Shown: positions 24,827-35,728 of the stretch, one piece after another
Layout of the letters: each line of letters begins with the position of its first letter
Numbering within the stretch: position 1 is the first letter of the stretch
Assembly: GCF_033439725.1 (NCBI RefSeq)
Contig: NW_026944387.1
Span: forward strand, 1,116,001 to 1,180,000
Length of the DNA stretch: 64,000 nucleotides
DNA from: Neurospora tetraspora
Lineage: Eukaryota; Ascomycota; Sordariomycetes; Sordariales; Sordariaceae
Direction: 5' to 3'
Program-made: the position numbers and the translations under genes
Notes under the pieces: model-generated
Database searches by the model: none
Seen by the model: only the letters and a program-made list of their open reading frames with translations
What the model was told of the DNA's origin: nothing

Positions 24827-24945
24827 ACATACTACCATACCCACTGGAAAACTCGGGATCCCGTCCGCTCTCCCATAGATAAGCCAGTGAGGGCCAGACT
24901 AGTAGTTGGGTCGGTGACGACCAGCGAATCCCTGGTGTTGTATGT
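24827..24945 (+). rRNA. 5S ribosomal RNA (dispersed single copy)
   Basis: The 119-nt sequence matches the Neurospora-type 5S rRNA as I know it. It starts ACATACTACCATACCCACTG and ends GGTGTTGTATGT, and those ends pair to form helix I. The internal promoter region around GTAGTTGGGTCGGTGACG is present. A TATA element lies 29 nt upstream and a T run follows at 24948-24952. In Neurospora and relatives 5S genes are scattered singly through the genome and transcribed by RNA polymerase III, rather than sitting in the rDNA repeat. Position 7 is T where I remember G in the main (alpha) form, so this may be a minor isotype. Confidence 0.95.
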
Positions 24946-24947
24946 CC

Positions 24948-24952
24948 TTTTT
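24948..24952 (+). terminator. RNA polymerase III terminator of the 5S gene
   Basis: A run of five T on the coding strand, three bases after the end of the 5S sequence, fits a polymerase III stop signal. Confidence 0.7.
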
Positions 24953-27900
24953 GACATTTCCTTTTTTGCTTGCTTTCTTTTCCACTTCCGGTCTCATCCT
25001 GTTTCGGCGTGTTTTTCTTTCATGCGGACATGATCTTTTCCGTTGCCGTTGCCTTCGGTATCAACTGTAACGGCCCCGTGACCGGTATCTATCCCGCCAT
25101 GCCCGACTCGAGCCGGAAGGTTGTTGTGGTGAGATCGATACGTTCAACAATTAGCCTGATGCTATCGTCTCCTCATCGAACTCTTTGGCTTCCATGCCAT
25201 CGTTGCCAATGCCATCGTCCATAACACTTTCCACCTTGCCTCGTCCTTGACAGAATTGTTGAGACCTTTGGCCGCATTCTTGGCGGGTGAGCAGGGCCAA
25301 CTGGGTCTCATCAATTTTGTCGATACGAGCTTGACTCTGTTGGAAATTACGGCGTTATCATCCTCATCAGCAGCATCCCGGTCCATCATGGTGAGCATGT
25401 CATCGCTCTGGGAGTTGTCAATTTCGATAAACTCGTTACTGTCAGCAGAGAATATGACATCGTGAGAGCGCCAACAGTGAACCACCAACAACTCGGCGTG
25501 ATGGCTTCATCAAGTTGATGTCCGAGGATCCAAACATCTGGCCTGGTCAAGAAATAAGAGGAAGAATAACATGATAGTTCTAATAACATGCTCAGACAGT
25601 GAGAAAAGCGCCGGACTGGCTAATGTGCCTGTTGGTGATACCGAAGGCCATTTGGTCAAACGGTCGAGATCCGTCCATATTGGCGTGAGTGTGATGTGAC
25701 CTTGGGGGCCAACCGGGGATATTCAGGGTCCTAATCGGATTCGTCGATGGGCTCCCGGAGGACCTTCCTTTCATTGTCGCGTTTCCTATTTGACCTTCTT
25801 GTTCCTGAAAACAGGGACGTCGGGTCTGCAGTGGCAGTGGAAGGGTCCGTTGTGTCGCCCCTGGATGCCCGACCCGGGGACAAGTGGAAATAACAGGACA
25901 ACTGTCGGTGGGCGCGGTAGTGGTACCCCTCCGCACCGGCCCTCCCCCCGGCTGTCGCTAACAGCTGACCCTGCACTAACTCCGTGTAAAACCGGCCCGT
26001 TGCAATAAAAGAGGCCCTAAAACTCGCGGGGCAAGGGTGACGTCATGTCCTAAGTCGTTAGCATGACGTCGCGTATTTTAGTGTAAATTGATGACCTCAT
26101 AAGAGCGCCTGTTGAAAATGTCCTGCAGCTTCAAAGGTTACTTTGGTTACTGCGTGGTAGAGTTTTCGCTTTGTGTTTCGTATTAGTGGTGCACAGTGGT
26201 CCTTTGAGGCGAGGGTGTTAGTGAACAAAATGGGAGGAATTGTGCTTCTTTCAGATGATCGATTTGGGGGAAAAAAGACAAAGCTGCTCACCTACAGGTA
26301 GGTATCAGTGGCCCAAGCCGGAGCGTTACGTTACCTCCATTGACCCTCGGCGGGAATAAGCGAGCATGGTGTTTATAGTAGACCGTTCCAGACTCAACCT
26401 CTTATCACAATAAACTATCCAAACAATCAGATGCTATACCACAGTACATCAGTGACACCAAGCCTTGGGCTGAACAGTGTCATCTCGTACAATAAACGGG
26501 AGGTCTTTGAACGGGCAAAGAATGGTCCCCGCTGCTGCTGTAGTGGTCCTCGTTGGTGTTTCACAATTTCCCCTTTCAAAACACCAAAAAGATTGGAAGG
26601 CGAAGAAGGGTCCAAGCAGAAGCCGGGTCCTGACTGGTTGTTCAGTTTTCTGCGCTATCGAGGAGTCACTGAGAATATACCGTAACCTGACAAGATCGGC
26701 CAAGAGGCAGCCACCATTGCCTTCTCTCTGTTTCGTCTAGAGGTACCTATTCTTGCGGACGGATGGCGGCGGCACTGTCTCTGGTTCCAAGTTCCGGGCC
26801 CCGTCCCTTGTGTGGCTGAACAGCTTTCCGTCCGCCAACATTTCAAGTTCTCTTTGTCCGAATCACAGCGGACTGTGGCTGTGACAACGATCTTGCCTCG
26901 CCGAGGTTCTAAAGAGGACATGTGCCTGTCCATCTTTGCCGTTAACATTCAGGAACTCGCTCATCTGGCCACTGTCAATTTGTCTTTGAACCAGTCAACG
27001 GACAGAGTCTTTGAAACTCGCGATAGTCGATACAGTAAAGCCGGATTTGCAAGTACAAGGGTGCCTTTGGCCCCCTGGACCGGGCGACTTACCCCACTTT
27101 TTGGGTCACCTCGCGATCACAGTGGGCAGCGGCTTCCAGAGGGTCTGTGCACCCACCCCCCCTTCTACAAAATCACCCTTAAATGCAAGAAAAATGGCTG
27201 CCCGGATTCCTTGTAGATACTTCGGACAGTATTGTAGGCCCCGGAGATGCGCATTTCAAAGTGGAGAAGTGGAATATGATTATATGGGCCTACAAGGGTA
27301 AGATGGAATAGCGAATCTGGATTTCTCAACGCTTTTTCGCTTTTTCCAGCTGTTCGGTTCCATACCAGACTCTGACAGGAAACTTCAGCTGACGGAGGTG
27401 GCGGTTACCCAGTCGGTCCAAGTCGGCCCCGGTCGTCCGCTGGTCTTTTGTCGCCAGCGTCTTGGCAATAGGGGTCTGAGGCGCTTCTAGCCCAGACGAG
27501 TATCGCTCAAAAAAAAAAAAAAAACCGTACGATGGCGTTGGATTCGGACCCTGGGAATGTTGCTGGGTAGGAACTAATGATATTCACAGACAACAACACC
27601 AGAGACCAGCAAGTCGTCATTTGTCATACACTCCATACACTACCTCTACCTACATACTGCACCTCTACATAGCATAGACAGCCGTGCTGACCACCTCATA
27701 CATTTCTGCACCTGCGACAACGGAAGCAGCAGCAGACGTGAGTCGAGGTGGACGGCTTAAGTCAAGACTCAACTCGATTCTTCTCTTCTTTCCCTCAGCT
27801 TCTACAGACGGAGCGCACACGAAAGAAGCAGACGGGCTTGGCCGTCTCTCTGAGACTGTCTCATCTGTATCTGTCTACTGTAGGTACCTAACCTAACCTA

Positions 27901-29330
27901 ACCTGAACCTTTCCCTTCAGGGTCGTACATGGTTTGGGCTCAGCTGTGTGCAACCAAAACACGACGGGGTACATCATTCTCACATTGCACGCTACAACGC
28001 TCCTTTCCTTGCTGCTACTTTCCATTGACCGTCGTCGTCTGTACATTTTATTGTTTTCTTCTTTTTGGTCGCCACGTTGTCGCACCCTTACACCTCTAAC
28101 ACCCTAGCATCTCACCCGACACACTGTCGACACTGTACGCGCACCTTGGCCAGGACTCTTGCTCCCTGGAATGACGGGCTGCGGCCACCACCCTGCCAGA
28201 CATCAGCAACAGAAATCCCATGTTGATCAACTGGCCAGACAGATGGGGTTTTCCTAGATCTGCATGCCTCCATCCGTCCTCCATCCGGCCTACACCCGGA
28301 AACCGCACAAACGATCGGCCCCTCCAGTTTAGACTGCCCTGTTAGACCAGTGTGCCCTCCACCACGGCATCCTCGCAGCCCTCGCAGTCCTCTCTCCATC
28401 ACTCACTCAGTCCGTCCAACTTTCTCGGATACACATCTCCCACATTCGCCCTTGACCATTCAGCCCCGCGAGACAAAGTGGAAACTGTGGATCGCGACGC
28501 CAAGGAACATCCTCCTCGACCCTCGACTTCTCCTCCTCCAGTTCCATTCTCTTCCGTCTCGTCTAGACTCTAGCCGCTCTCTTTCCGCTTCTAAACCTAT
28601 CGCGACCTCGTGTCGCCCGCCTATCTAGCTACAGCTACCTCATCTGCTCGTCCTAGTCTACTTTGCGCCGCTACGGTACCGGTACGGCACTCCATCCATC
28701 CCCCTACCCTCCCCCTCGTCTACCGTACTTTGCGCCCCTCCCCTCCATCTCAGATTCCTTTGCGATCCACCACCTGGCGCCCCTTGGCCGTTAGCTAGCA
28801 GTCTGGGTTCTGGTTCTGACCCAGTGACCCTGGCCCTGAGTCGGACTCTCTGCTTTTTACCTACACTATCGAGCTACATACGACTCCCAGGCTTTGAGGC
28901 GCGAGGTGTGTTCTGTCTCTCCTCTGTCTTGGGTGGTGTTCCCCAGTGTCTTCCAGGACATCCCATTCTGCATGGGCTTGTATGAAGCACTCATTTTCCT
29001 ATACCTTGCTAGTCTGTTTAGGCGCTAATATATGCGCTCGCTTTGCGCCCAAAGTTAGAGATCGCCCTAATTGCTTACTCTCCTTCCGGATCGCTGCGAG
29101 GGACATTCGAAAGAGCAGCCAGACAGTTTCACGAAAAAAGGAGCATCAGCCGGTCTCTCAGGTCTGGAAACCACACAGCTTCCCACAACAACATATCTCC
29201 ACGACCAGCGCAAAACGACGACACACGCGGATGCCATATCAACAGCCTGGCAGCGATAGGTCGCAAGCTTGGAGGGACTCGACATCACAAAGAGACCCCC
29301 GGGTCTCGGGGACACGGAGTTGGCTCCGGT
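24953..29330. other. Intergenic DNA and probable long phytochrome leader
   Basis: No gene is firmly supported. Around 25030-25470 both strands are open. The plus strand carries a hydrophobic helix-like reading (for example TELLRPLAAFLAGEQGQLG near 25248) in a different frame from an upstream piece near 25028-25150, and the minus strand reads acidic. This could be a decayed or unrecognised gene. Other contents are a 16-A run at 27509-27524, four ACCTA-type pentamers at 27886-27905, and pyrimidine-rich DNA from about 28340 that resembles fungal promoter or 5' UTR sequence. Several short upstream frames precede the phytochrome start. Confidence 0.45.
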
Positions 29331-29378
29331 AGGCACAGGCACAGGCACAGGCACAAGCATAGGCACAGGCGCAGGCAC
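29331..29378 (+). repeat. AGGCAC hexamer repeat just upstream of the phytochrome start
   Basis: Eight AGGCAC-type hexamers in tandem (six exact, AAGCAT and AGGCGC being variants) end 17 nt before the ATG at 29396. If transcribed they form part of the 5' UTR, where they could affect initiation or vary in number between strains. Confidence 0.85.
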
Positions 29379-29395
29379 AGCATATAGCGACAGGC

Positions 29396-32300
29396 ATGGA
29401 CGACTCAACCCCGACCGCCGAGGGGCATGGTCAACTAGGAAACAGCCACCAGACCCCCGACCAACAGGCCGCAAACAACATCAAAGTCCAGGACTACATC
29501 GATAACACAGCCCTGGCAACGGATTCATATGCCCATGATGCCTCCAACAGCTCGGCGAATGCAGATGGCGGCTCCTCGGCTATTACTTCTCCAACCAACC
29601 TGTCATCATGGAGCACATCCTCAGATCGACAACTAGGCCACGGAAGCGCACAAGATCCCGAAGACCGCGTCTTCCCTATTCGTTCCGTCATTAGTGTCGA
29701 CCCAGCCGCGACATCGACAGTCAACGATGATGTTCGCGCGCGTCGTAGAATGTCTCTGTCCGAGGGTTATGGGACTACAGTGGGCGGAAGGACGACCGCC
29801 GCGACAGGGACTGGAAATACCGCGACTCCCATCCGTCCGCATGCGTCGACCGTCCCGACTACCAAAGCAGGCGCCATCGATGTCGAAAATAGGCCCACTA
29901 TCAGCCAGAGTCAGTCATCTGTTTCACAACCTGATGGAAGCTCCGTATTCAGTTCATCGTCCGCGGGTACTATGCGACAACAGCGCCGCATGAATACCAT
30001 GACAGGTTCCCTGTCCAGTGTCCAGGCCGATGCCGAAAGATATGGAAATGGGCGGCCTATAGAACTCGCCCTGAGGGATTCGTCCGAGGAAGAGTCCGAG
30101 GAAGAGTCCGATGGCGGCGCAGACGGCAGAGGAGACGGCGGTGACCTGGGTACGATCGGGGCATCCTCGTCTTCTGGCAGGAAGTCTCCTGACGCTCTTC
30201 CCGAGACACACTTCACAGCTCGCTTCAAGCATGTCGTGACCGAGGAGGGCCATGCTGTGCTTACCGGTCGAGATGGGCAGCTACAGCGGTGCGAAGATGA
30301 ACCAATCCGTTAGTTCCCTTTCCCATCTTGGAAATCTCGTAATCAATGCTAATCATGGGACAGATACGCCGGGCGCTGTACAGGGCTTCGGATTAATGGT
30401 GGTCATCCAGGAAGAACAAGACGGCCGCTTCATTGTGCGATTCGTGAGCGAGAACTCCAAAAGAATTATCGGCTACACACCACAGGAGCTCTTCCGAATG
30501 AACAACTTCCTCGACATCTTCACGGATGAACAGGCCGAGAATCTGCTGGATCATGTCGATTTCATTAGGGATGAGGACTCGGATCCGGCTGTCAACGGCC
30601 CCGAGGTTTTCAGTCTCTCCATTCGACTCCCCAAAGCCAAAAATTTCGTCAAGCTATGGTGCGCAATCCATGTACACCCATCACGCCCGGAACTGACTAT
30701 CTGCGAGTTTGAACTCGACGACGACCACGATTACCCATTGCGACCTCCCGAGGAGGATTATCCAGACACACCCGAAGACACCCTACAGTCGAATCCTACA
30801 ACGGAAGAGCTCACCGAAAGTACAGAGATTTTGAGCAAGCCACTACGAGTCTTGCGCAGTGCGCGCAGGCGAAGAGGCGAGGCAGGAGCAATGCAAGTGT
30901 TTGATATAATGAGCCAAGTACAGGAGCAGTTGGCAAACGCTCCCAATCTGGAAAAGTTTCTAAAGATCTTGGTCGGCATTGTCAAGGAGTTGACGGGCTT
31001 CCACCGGGTCATGATTTACCAGTTTGACTCGTCGTTTAACGGCAAGGTCGTCACTGAGCTGATTGATCCGATGCAAACGAGGGACCTGTACAAGGGACTG
31101 CACTTCCCGGCCGCAGACATTCCCAGACAGGCACGCGAGCTCTACAAGCTCAACAAGGTACGATTACTGTACGATCGAGATGTCGAGAGCGCGAGAATCG
31201 TTTGCCGAACGCCCCAAGATTTGGAGACCCCGTTGGACATGACGCACTCTTACCTTCGCGCAATGTCGCCAATCCACTTGAAGTATCTTGCTAACATGGC
31301 AGTGCGCTCTTCCATGTCCATCTCGATCAACGCCTTTGGCGATCTTTGGGGTCTGATTGCGTGCCATTCCTACGGGCCCAAGGGGATGAGAGTCTCGTTT
31401 CCCATACGAAAAATGTGCCGGCTTGTTGGTGACACCGTCTCAAGAAACATAGAGCGTTTATCGTATGCTTCTCGCCTCCAAGGCCGCAAGCTTATCAACA
31501 CGGTGCCCACCGACAAGAACCCGTCGGGCTATATAATAGCCTCCTCGGATGACTTGCTCAAACTGTTCGATGCCGATTTCGGAATGCTTTCGATACGCGA
31601 GGAGACCAAAATCATGGGCAAGATTGAGCAGTCGCAGGAGGCGCTAGCTATGCTAGAGTATCTGCGGCTGCGCAAGTTCTCATCCGTGGTCACCTCGCAG
31701 GACATCAAGATCGACTTCCCCGATCTTCGTTACCCACCAGGATTCCAAGTCATCGCCGGTCTTCTGTATGTGCCCTTGAGCGTCGGTGGGAACGACTTTA
31801 TCGTCTTCTTCCGCAAGGGTCAAGTCAGGGAAGTGAAGTGGGCGGGCAACCCACACGAAAAGAACATCCAAGCTGGTTCCACCGCGTACCTCGAGCCCAG
31901 AAAGAGTTTCAAGGTCTGGTACGAGACGGTTATTGGCAAATCTCGCGAATGGTCGGAGGAGCAAGTCGAAACTGCGGCAGTGCTTTGCTTAGTGTACGGA
32001 AAGTTTATTGAGGTTTGGAGGCAAAAGGAAGCAGCCCTGCAGAGCAGCCGTCTCACCCGACTATTACTCGCAAATTCGGCACACGAAGTGCGCACGCCGC
32101 TCAACGCCATAATCAACTACCTGGAAATTGCACTCGAAGGTTCCATCGACCAGGAGACCAGGGACAATCTTGCGAGATCGCATTCAGCCTCAAAGTCCTT
32201 GATATACGTTATTAACGATTTGCTCGATCTGACCAAGACAGAAGAAGGGAAGGATCTAATCAAGGACGAGGTTTTCGATCTGCTTGCGTGTATACGTGAA

Positions 32301-34250
32301 GCTACAGAGCCTTTCAGGCACGATGCAAAGCGGAAGGGCATCACATACGAGGTCATTGAGCACCCCGGGCTCCCTCGCCTCGTATCCGGAGACCAGAGAC
32401 GAGTCCGACAGGCGGTCGCCAACATTACAGCAAACGCCGTCAAGCATACGTCTGAAGGGTCTGTCAAGGTTGAGCTGTACGTGGCGGAAGTACAGGATAA
32501 CCGAGTTCGCATCGATATTGTGGTCCAGGACTCTGGCAAGGGCATGAGCAACGCCCAGCTGGATGCGCTTTTCAGAGAGCTTGAACAAGTCGACACGGAT
32601 CTTGGATTCGAATCATCTGACGAACACGGCGCTGACAAGTCGCAAAGCGGTAAAACGCTCGGCCTGGGTCTTGCACTTGTCGCAAGAATTTTGCGAAACA
32701 TGGATGGGCAGCTCCGGCTGAAGTCCGAGGTTGGAAAGGGATCCAGATTCGTGATCCAATTGCCCTTCGACCTTCCCGAGGAGGAAACAAGCCGAGATGC
32801 TGTGGGAGCAAGCAGTGGCCACGCCGCACAGCCGTCTATCGGATCTAGTAACGCCTCGGTTTCCGCTGCCTCCGCGACCCAGATGCAGGACGGCGAAGTG
32901 ATGCTGGTCGACCGCAACAACGGCAGCTCATGGTCTGTCAATAACGCGACTGGCTCGCTGGCGTCCAAGAAGAGCTATGATGACAGTCAGAGCATCGAAA
33001 GCAAAGGCAGCGGACGAAGTGCGCTCAGCGATGCGAACAGGCTCATTGGCGCCATTCAAAACCCTCTCACACTAGGCGAGCCCGAGCCAGAAAGCGTCGC
33101 TCGGCAAAGGAGGGGCTCACGGGGTCCCTACTACAGCCCAGCTTCCAGTCTCCTCGGACCCTCTAAGGGGCGGTCGATCAGTCCAGGGAGCCGAAAGCGG
33201 CCAGATGCTCCTGCGCGGTCGGTCTCGTCGCCAAACACTAAGAAGGTTTTGCCTCGCCAGAAACCAACGACGGAAGTTCCAGGGCCTTCTGAGCCACCAG
33301 CAGCAGCAGGAGTACAGTATGTGACTGACAGTAGGGTTCCCATCAAGCCGGTGAAGCTGCCGGACGAAATGTTTGACAAGCCCGTGGTTCCGCCGCAGAG
33401 CACGTCAAGGGTGCTCTTTGAAATCAAGGATGATGTTGCGGATAAGAAGGCGAAAGCAGCACCACCTGCGGTCAAGGAAAAACAGCCTGCGCCATTACAA
33501 CCACCCGCGCCAGTCACGCCCGCGCCCGCGCCCGTCAAAGAAGCTTCAACAAACAAGCTGCAAGTCCTGGTTGCCGAAGACGACCCCATCAACGTCAAAG
33601 TGCTGCGCAAGAGACTCGAGAAGGCTGGGTACAAAGTCACCCACGCCTTGAACGGCGAGGATTGCGCAGCAGTGTATGAAGACAAGCCCATGGTGTTTGA
33701 CGTGGTCTTGATGGATATGCAGGTATATGTTTCCCCTCCCTCCCCCTTTTCTCTCCATCACCACCAATACTAACTAACTCCTCCTTAGATGCCAATCGTC
33801 GACGGCCTTACTAGTACCAAGATGATCCGCGCCTTCGAGAAATCCAACCGGCACGGCGGCCAACAGCTATCCGACATCGCCTCCGACAACGGCCGCGTCC
33901 CGATCTTCGCCGTCTCGGCCTCCCTGGTCGAACACGAAAAGGACACGTACGTAGACGCCGGCTTCGACGGCTGGATCCTCAAGCCCATTGATTTCAAGCG
34001 CCTCGAAACCCTGCTGCAGGGCATCACGGATGATAAAGTCAGGAATGACGCGCTGTATGTGCCCGGCCAGTGGGAGAGGGGTGGCTGGTTCGGGAGGAAG
34101 GGGATGGGGCATACGGGGCAGGAACAACAGAAACATAACCAGCGGGAGCACCGGGAGCAGCAGCGGGAACAGCAGAAAACTGCTACGGTAGATGGGCATG
34201 GGCAAAGGAAAACAAAACCGGAGCCGAAGGGAAGTATGCTTGATGTGTAG
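29396..34250 (+). CDS. phy: Fungal phytochrome: hybrid histidine kinase photoreceptor
   Basis: Exons 29396-30308, 30364-33722 and 33789-34250 encode 1,577 residues. Introns are 55 nt (GTTAGT...CAG) and 66 nt (GTATAT...TAG, branch CTAAC). A Ser/Thr/Gly-rich extension of about 295 residues leads into CEDEPIHTPGAVQGFG, where C299 occupies the biliverdin-attachment position of fungal and bacterial phytochromes. PAS follows, then GAF (about 500-670, PAADIP at about 554), PHY (about 700-860, tongue motif WAGNPHEK), histidine kinase with phospho-acceptor H878 in AHEVRTPL, an ATPase domain (N-box near 984-994, DSGKGM, GLGLAL near 1072), a disordered linker, and a receiver domain (about 1370-1510) with acceptor D1422 in LMDMQMP. 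This is the complete red/far-red sensing and phosphorelay architecture. The kinase would be expected to pass phosphate to its own receiver and on to an HPt protein. Neurospora has two such genes, phy-1 and phy-2; I cannot say which this is. Confidence 0.95.
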
Positions 34251-35274
34251 CAGGCGGACGATTGACCGACTGGACTGTACGAAGGGAGTAAAGGGAACAA
34301 AGGGATTAAGGTAGTGTAGTGTGTAATTTGGGAATGGGGATGGGGTCGGGGAAAAAGTAAAATGATGACGAAGTATAGATATCCCTCATCATTGACGAGG
34401 ACTATAAGAATGAGGAGGGGACGTGAAAGAGAGAGAGGGGAGGGAGGCGGTTTACATTCTACATATATATACTATACATACCTGAGAAGTTCACCGGTGT
34501 TTTTGGTGACAAGAGGTTGGAACGGGGCAGCAAGCAGGCAGGGGAGGAAAGAAAGGCTGTTGGCGGCGGCGATGGTGGTGTTCTGTCGACATTCGCAAGA
34601 TATTGACTAAAGGCCTCTAGAGCTCATTGGTATTACTGTTGATGTTGCTCTTCGAGAGAAAAGAAATAAGATACCTGGATACATTGCCGTACGTACTGTT
34701 TTGTTTTGTTGAAGAAACTCCTAGAGATGATGAAATCATGTGAGAGCGCGGTGGATAGATAGATGGATGGATGGGTGTCTGATAGGTGAGGATTTCGGTG
34801 TGAATGGATGCTCTCATCTCTCACATTATATTTCGAGCTTAGGTCGCGAACCATCCATTCATTGCCGTTGCAATGCAATCACCTACATCGCATCGCGTCA
34901 AGCAATGAAGCTTCTGTCACAGAGTGGCATGGCTATATAGTGCGTGCACCCATCTTTTGGTGGTTTAGCGGACTAGGCAAGCACGCCCTGCGTGACAGCT
35001 TCAAATGACATTCATGAGCACGTTTTCTACCTAATCTAGAGGTAGGCATGGTATTTTTTTCTTTTTTTTTTTTTCCTTTTTTTTTTTTTTCCTTTTCTTT
35101 TTTTCTTGAGGGCAGCCAAGTCGTGCCGTGCCGTGGTGCAGCATTGCGATGTACAACAAAAATGCGAAGTACAGCGACGGTACAAGGCGAGAGGGGAGGG
35201 GAGAGGATGTGCTGATGGGACATGCCAGGCAGAATATAGGTGCAGCATTTGGAGAGCATGTCAACAAGTTCCGC
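34251..35274. other. Phytochrome 3' region and polypyrimidine tract
   Basis: The first part is presumably the phytochrome 3' UTR. At 35053-35106 the plus strand is almost pure pyrimidine: T runs of 7 to 15 interrupted by single or double C. Such homopyrimidine tracts can adopt triplex DNA and are unstable in copying. No gene is visible between it and the tRNA. Confidence 0.6.
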
Positions 35275-35376
35275 GGGATTGTAGTATAGTGGTCAGTACT
35301 TCTCGTTGTGGTTCCAGTTCCTTTGTGACAAACACAACGATCCGAGAGGACCCCGGTTCGATTCCGGGCAATCCCA
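35275..35376 (+). tRNA. tRNA-His (anticodon GTG) with a 30-nt intron
   Basis: Acceptor arms GGGATTG (35275-35281) and CAATCCC (35369-35375) pair, followed by A73 at 35376. The D arm is GTAT/GTAC with loop AGTGGTCA, the anticodon stem is TCTCG/CGAGA and the T arm is CCCGG-TTCGATT-CCGGG. The anticodon GTG is at 35308-35310, followed by G37, after which 35312-35341 is a canonical-position intron (between bases 37 and 38) that the tRNA splicing endonuclease would remove. CCA is not encoded, as expected for a nuclear gene, and a T9 run follows. Mature tRNA-His gains an extra 5' G after transcription. Confidence 0.95.
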
Positions 35377-35377
35377 C

Positions 35378-35386
35378 TTTTTTTTT
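35378..35386 (+). terminator. RNA polymerase III terminator of tRNA-His
   Basis: Nine consecutive T start two bases after the discriminator base of the tRNA gene, a strong polymerase III stop signal. Confidence 0.85.
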
Positions 35387-35728
35387 CTTCTCGAAACTGT
35401 CCTCCTCCTGCCGTGGAAGGGGTTTTGAGTTTCAGTTTTTTTCCTGGTTTTCTTTTTGTTCTTTTTTTTTGGTTCCTCTTTTGTTGTAGTTTCGTCGTTT
35501 TGTGGTGGTCTTTCTTCTTCTTGTTTCTCTAGAGTAGGTGTTCTGCTGTGTCGTTGCGTGGTGGTTGCCATTCTTTGGTCTTGATGGTGAGGTGGTGTTG
35601 TGGCGGGGAATCGCGATTCGATGGTATTGGTTGGTTGGTTTTGCCGAATCTGGAAGGCGCAGACAGGTGCTGCGGGGGATGATGACAAGTGATGACTGCA
35701 GAGGCAGAGGCAGAAGCAGGCTGAGCTG

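Noticed and set aside
32117-32968. 283-codon minus-strand frame
   Set aside because: It is antisense to the histidine kinase core of the phytochrome, whose motifs are all on the plus strand.
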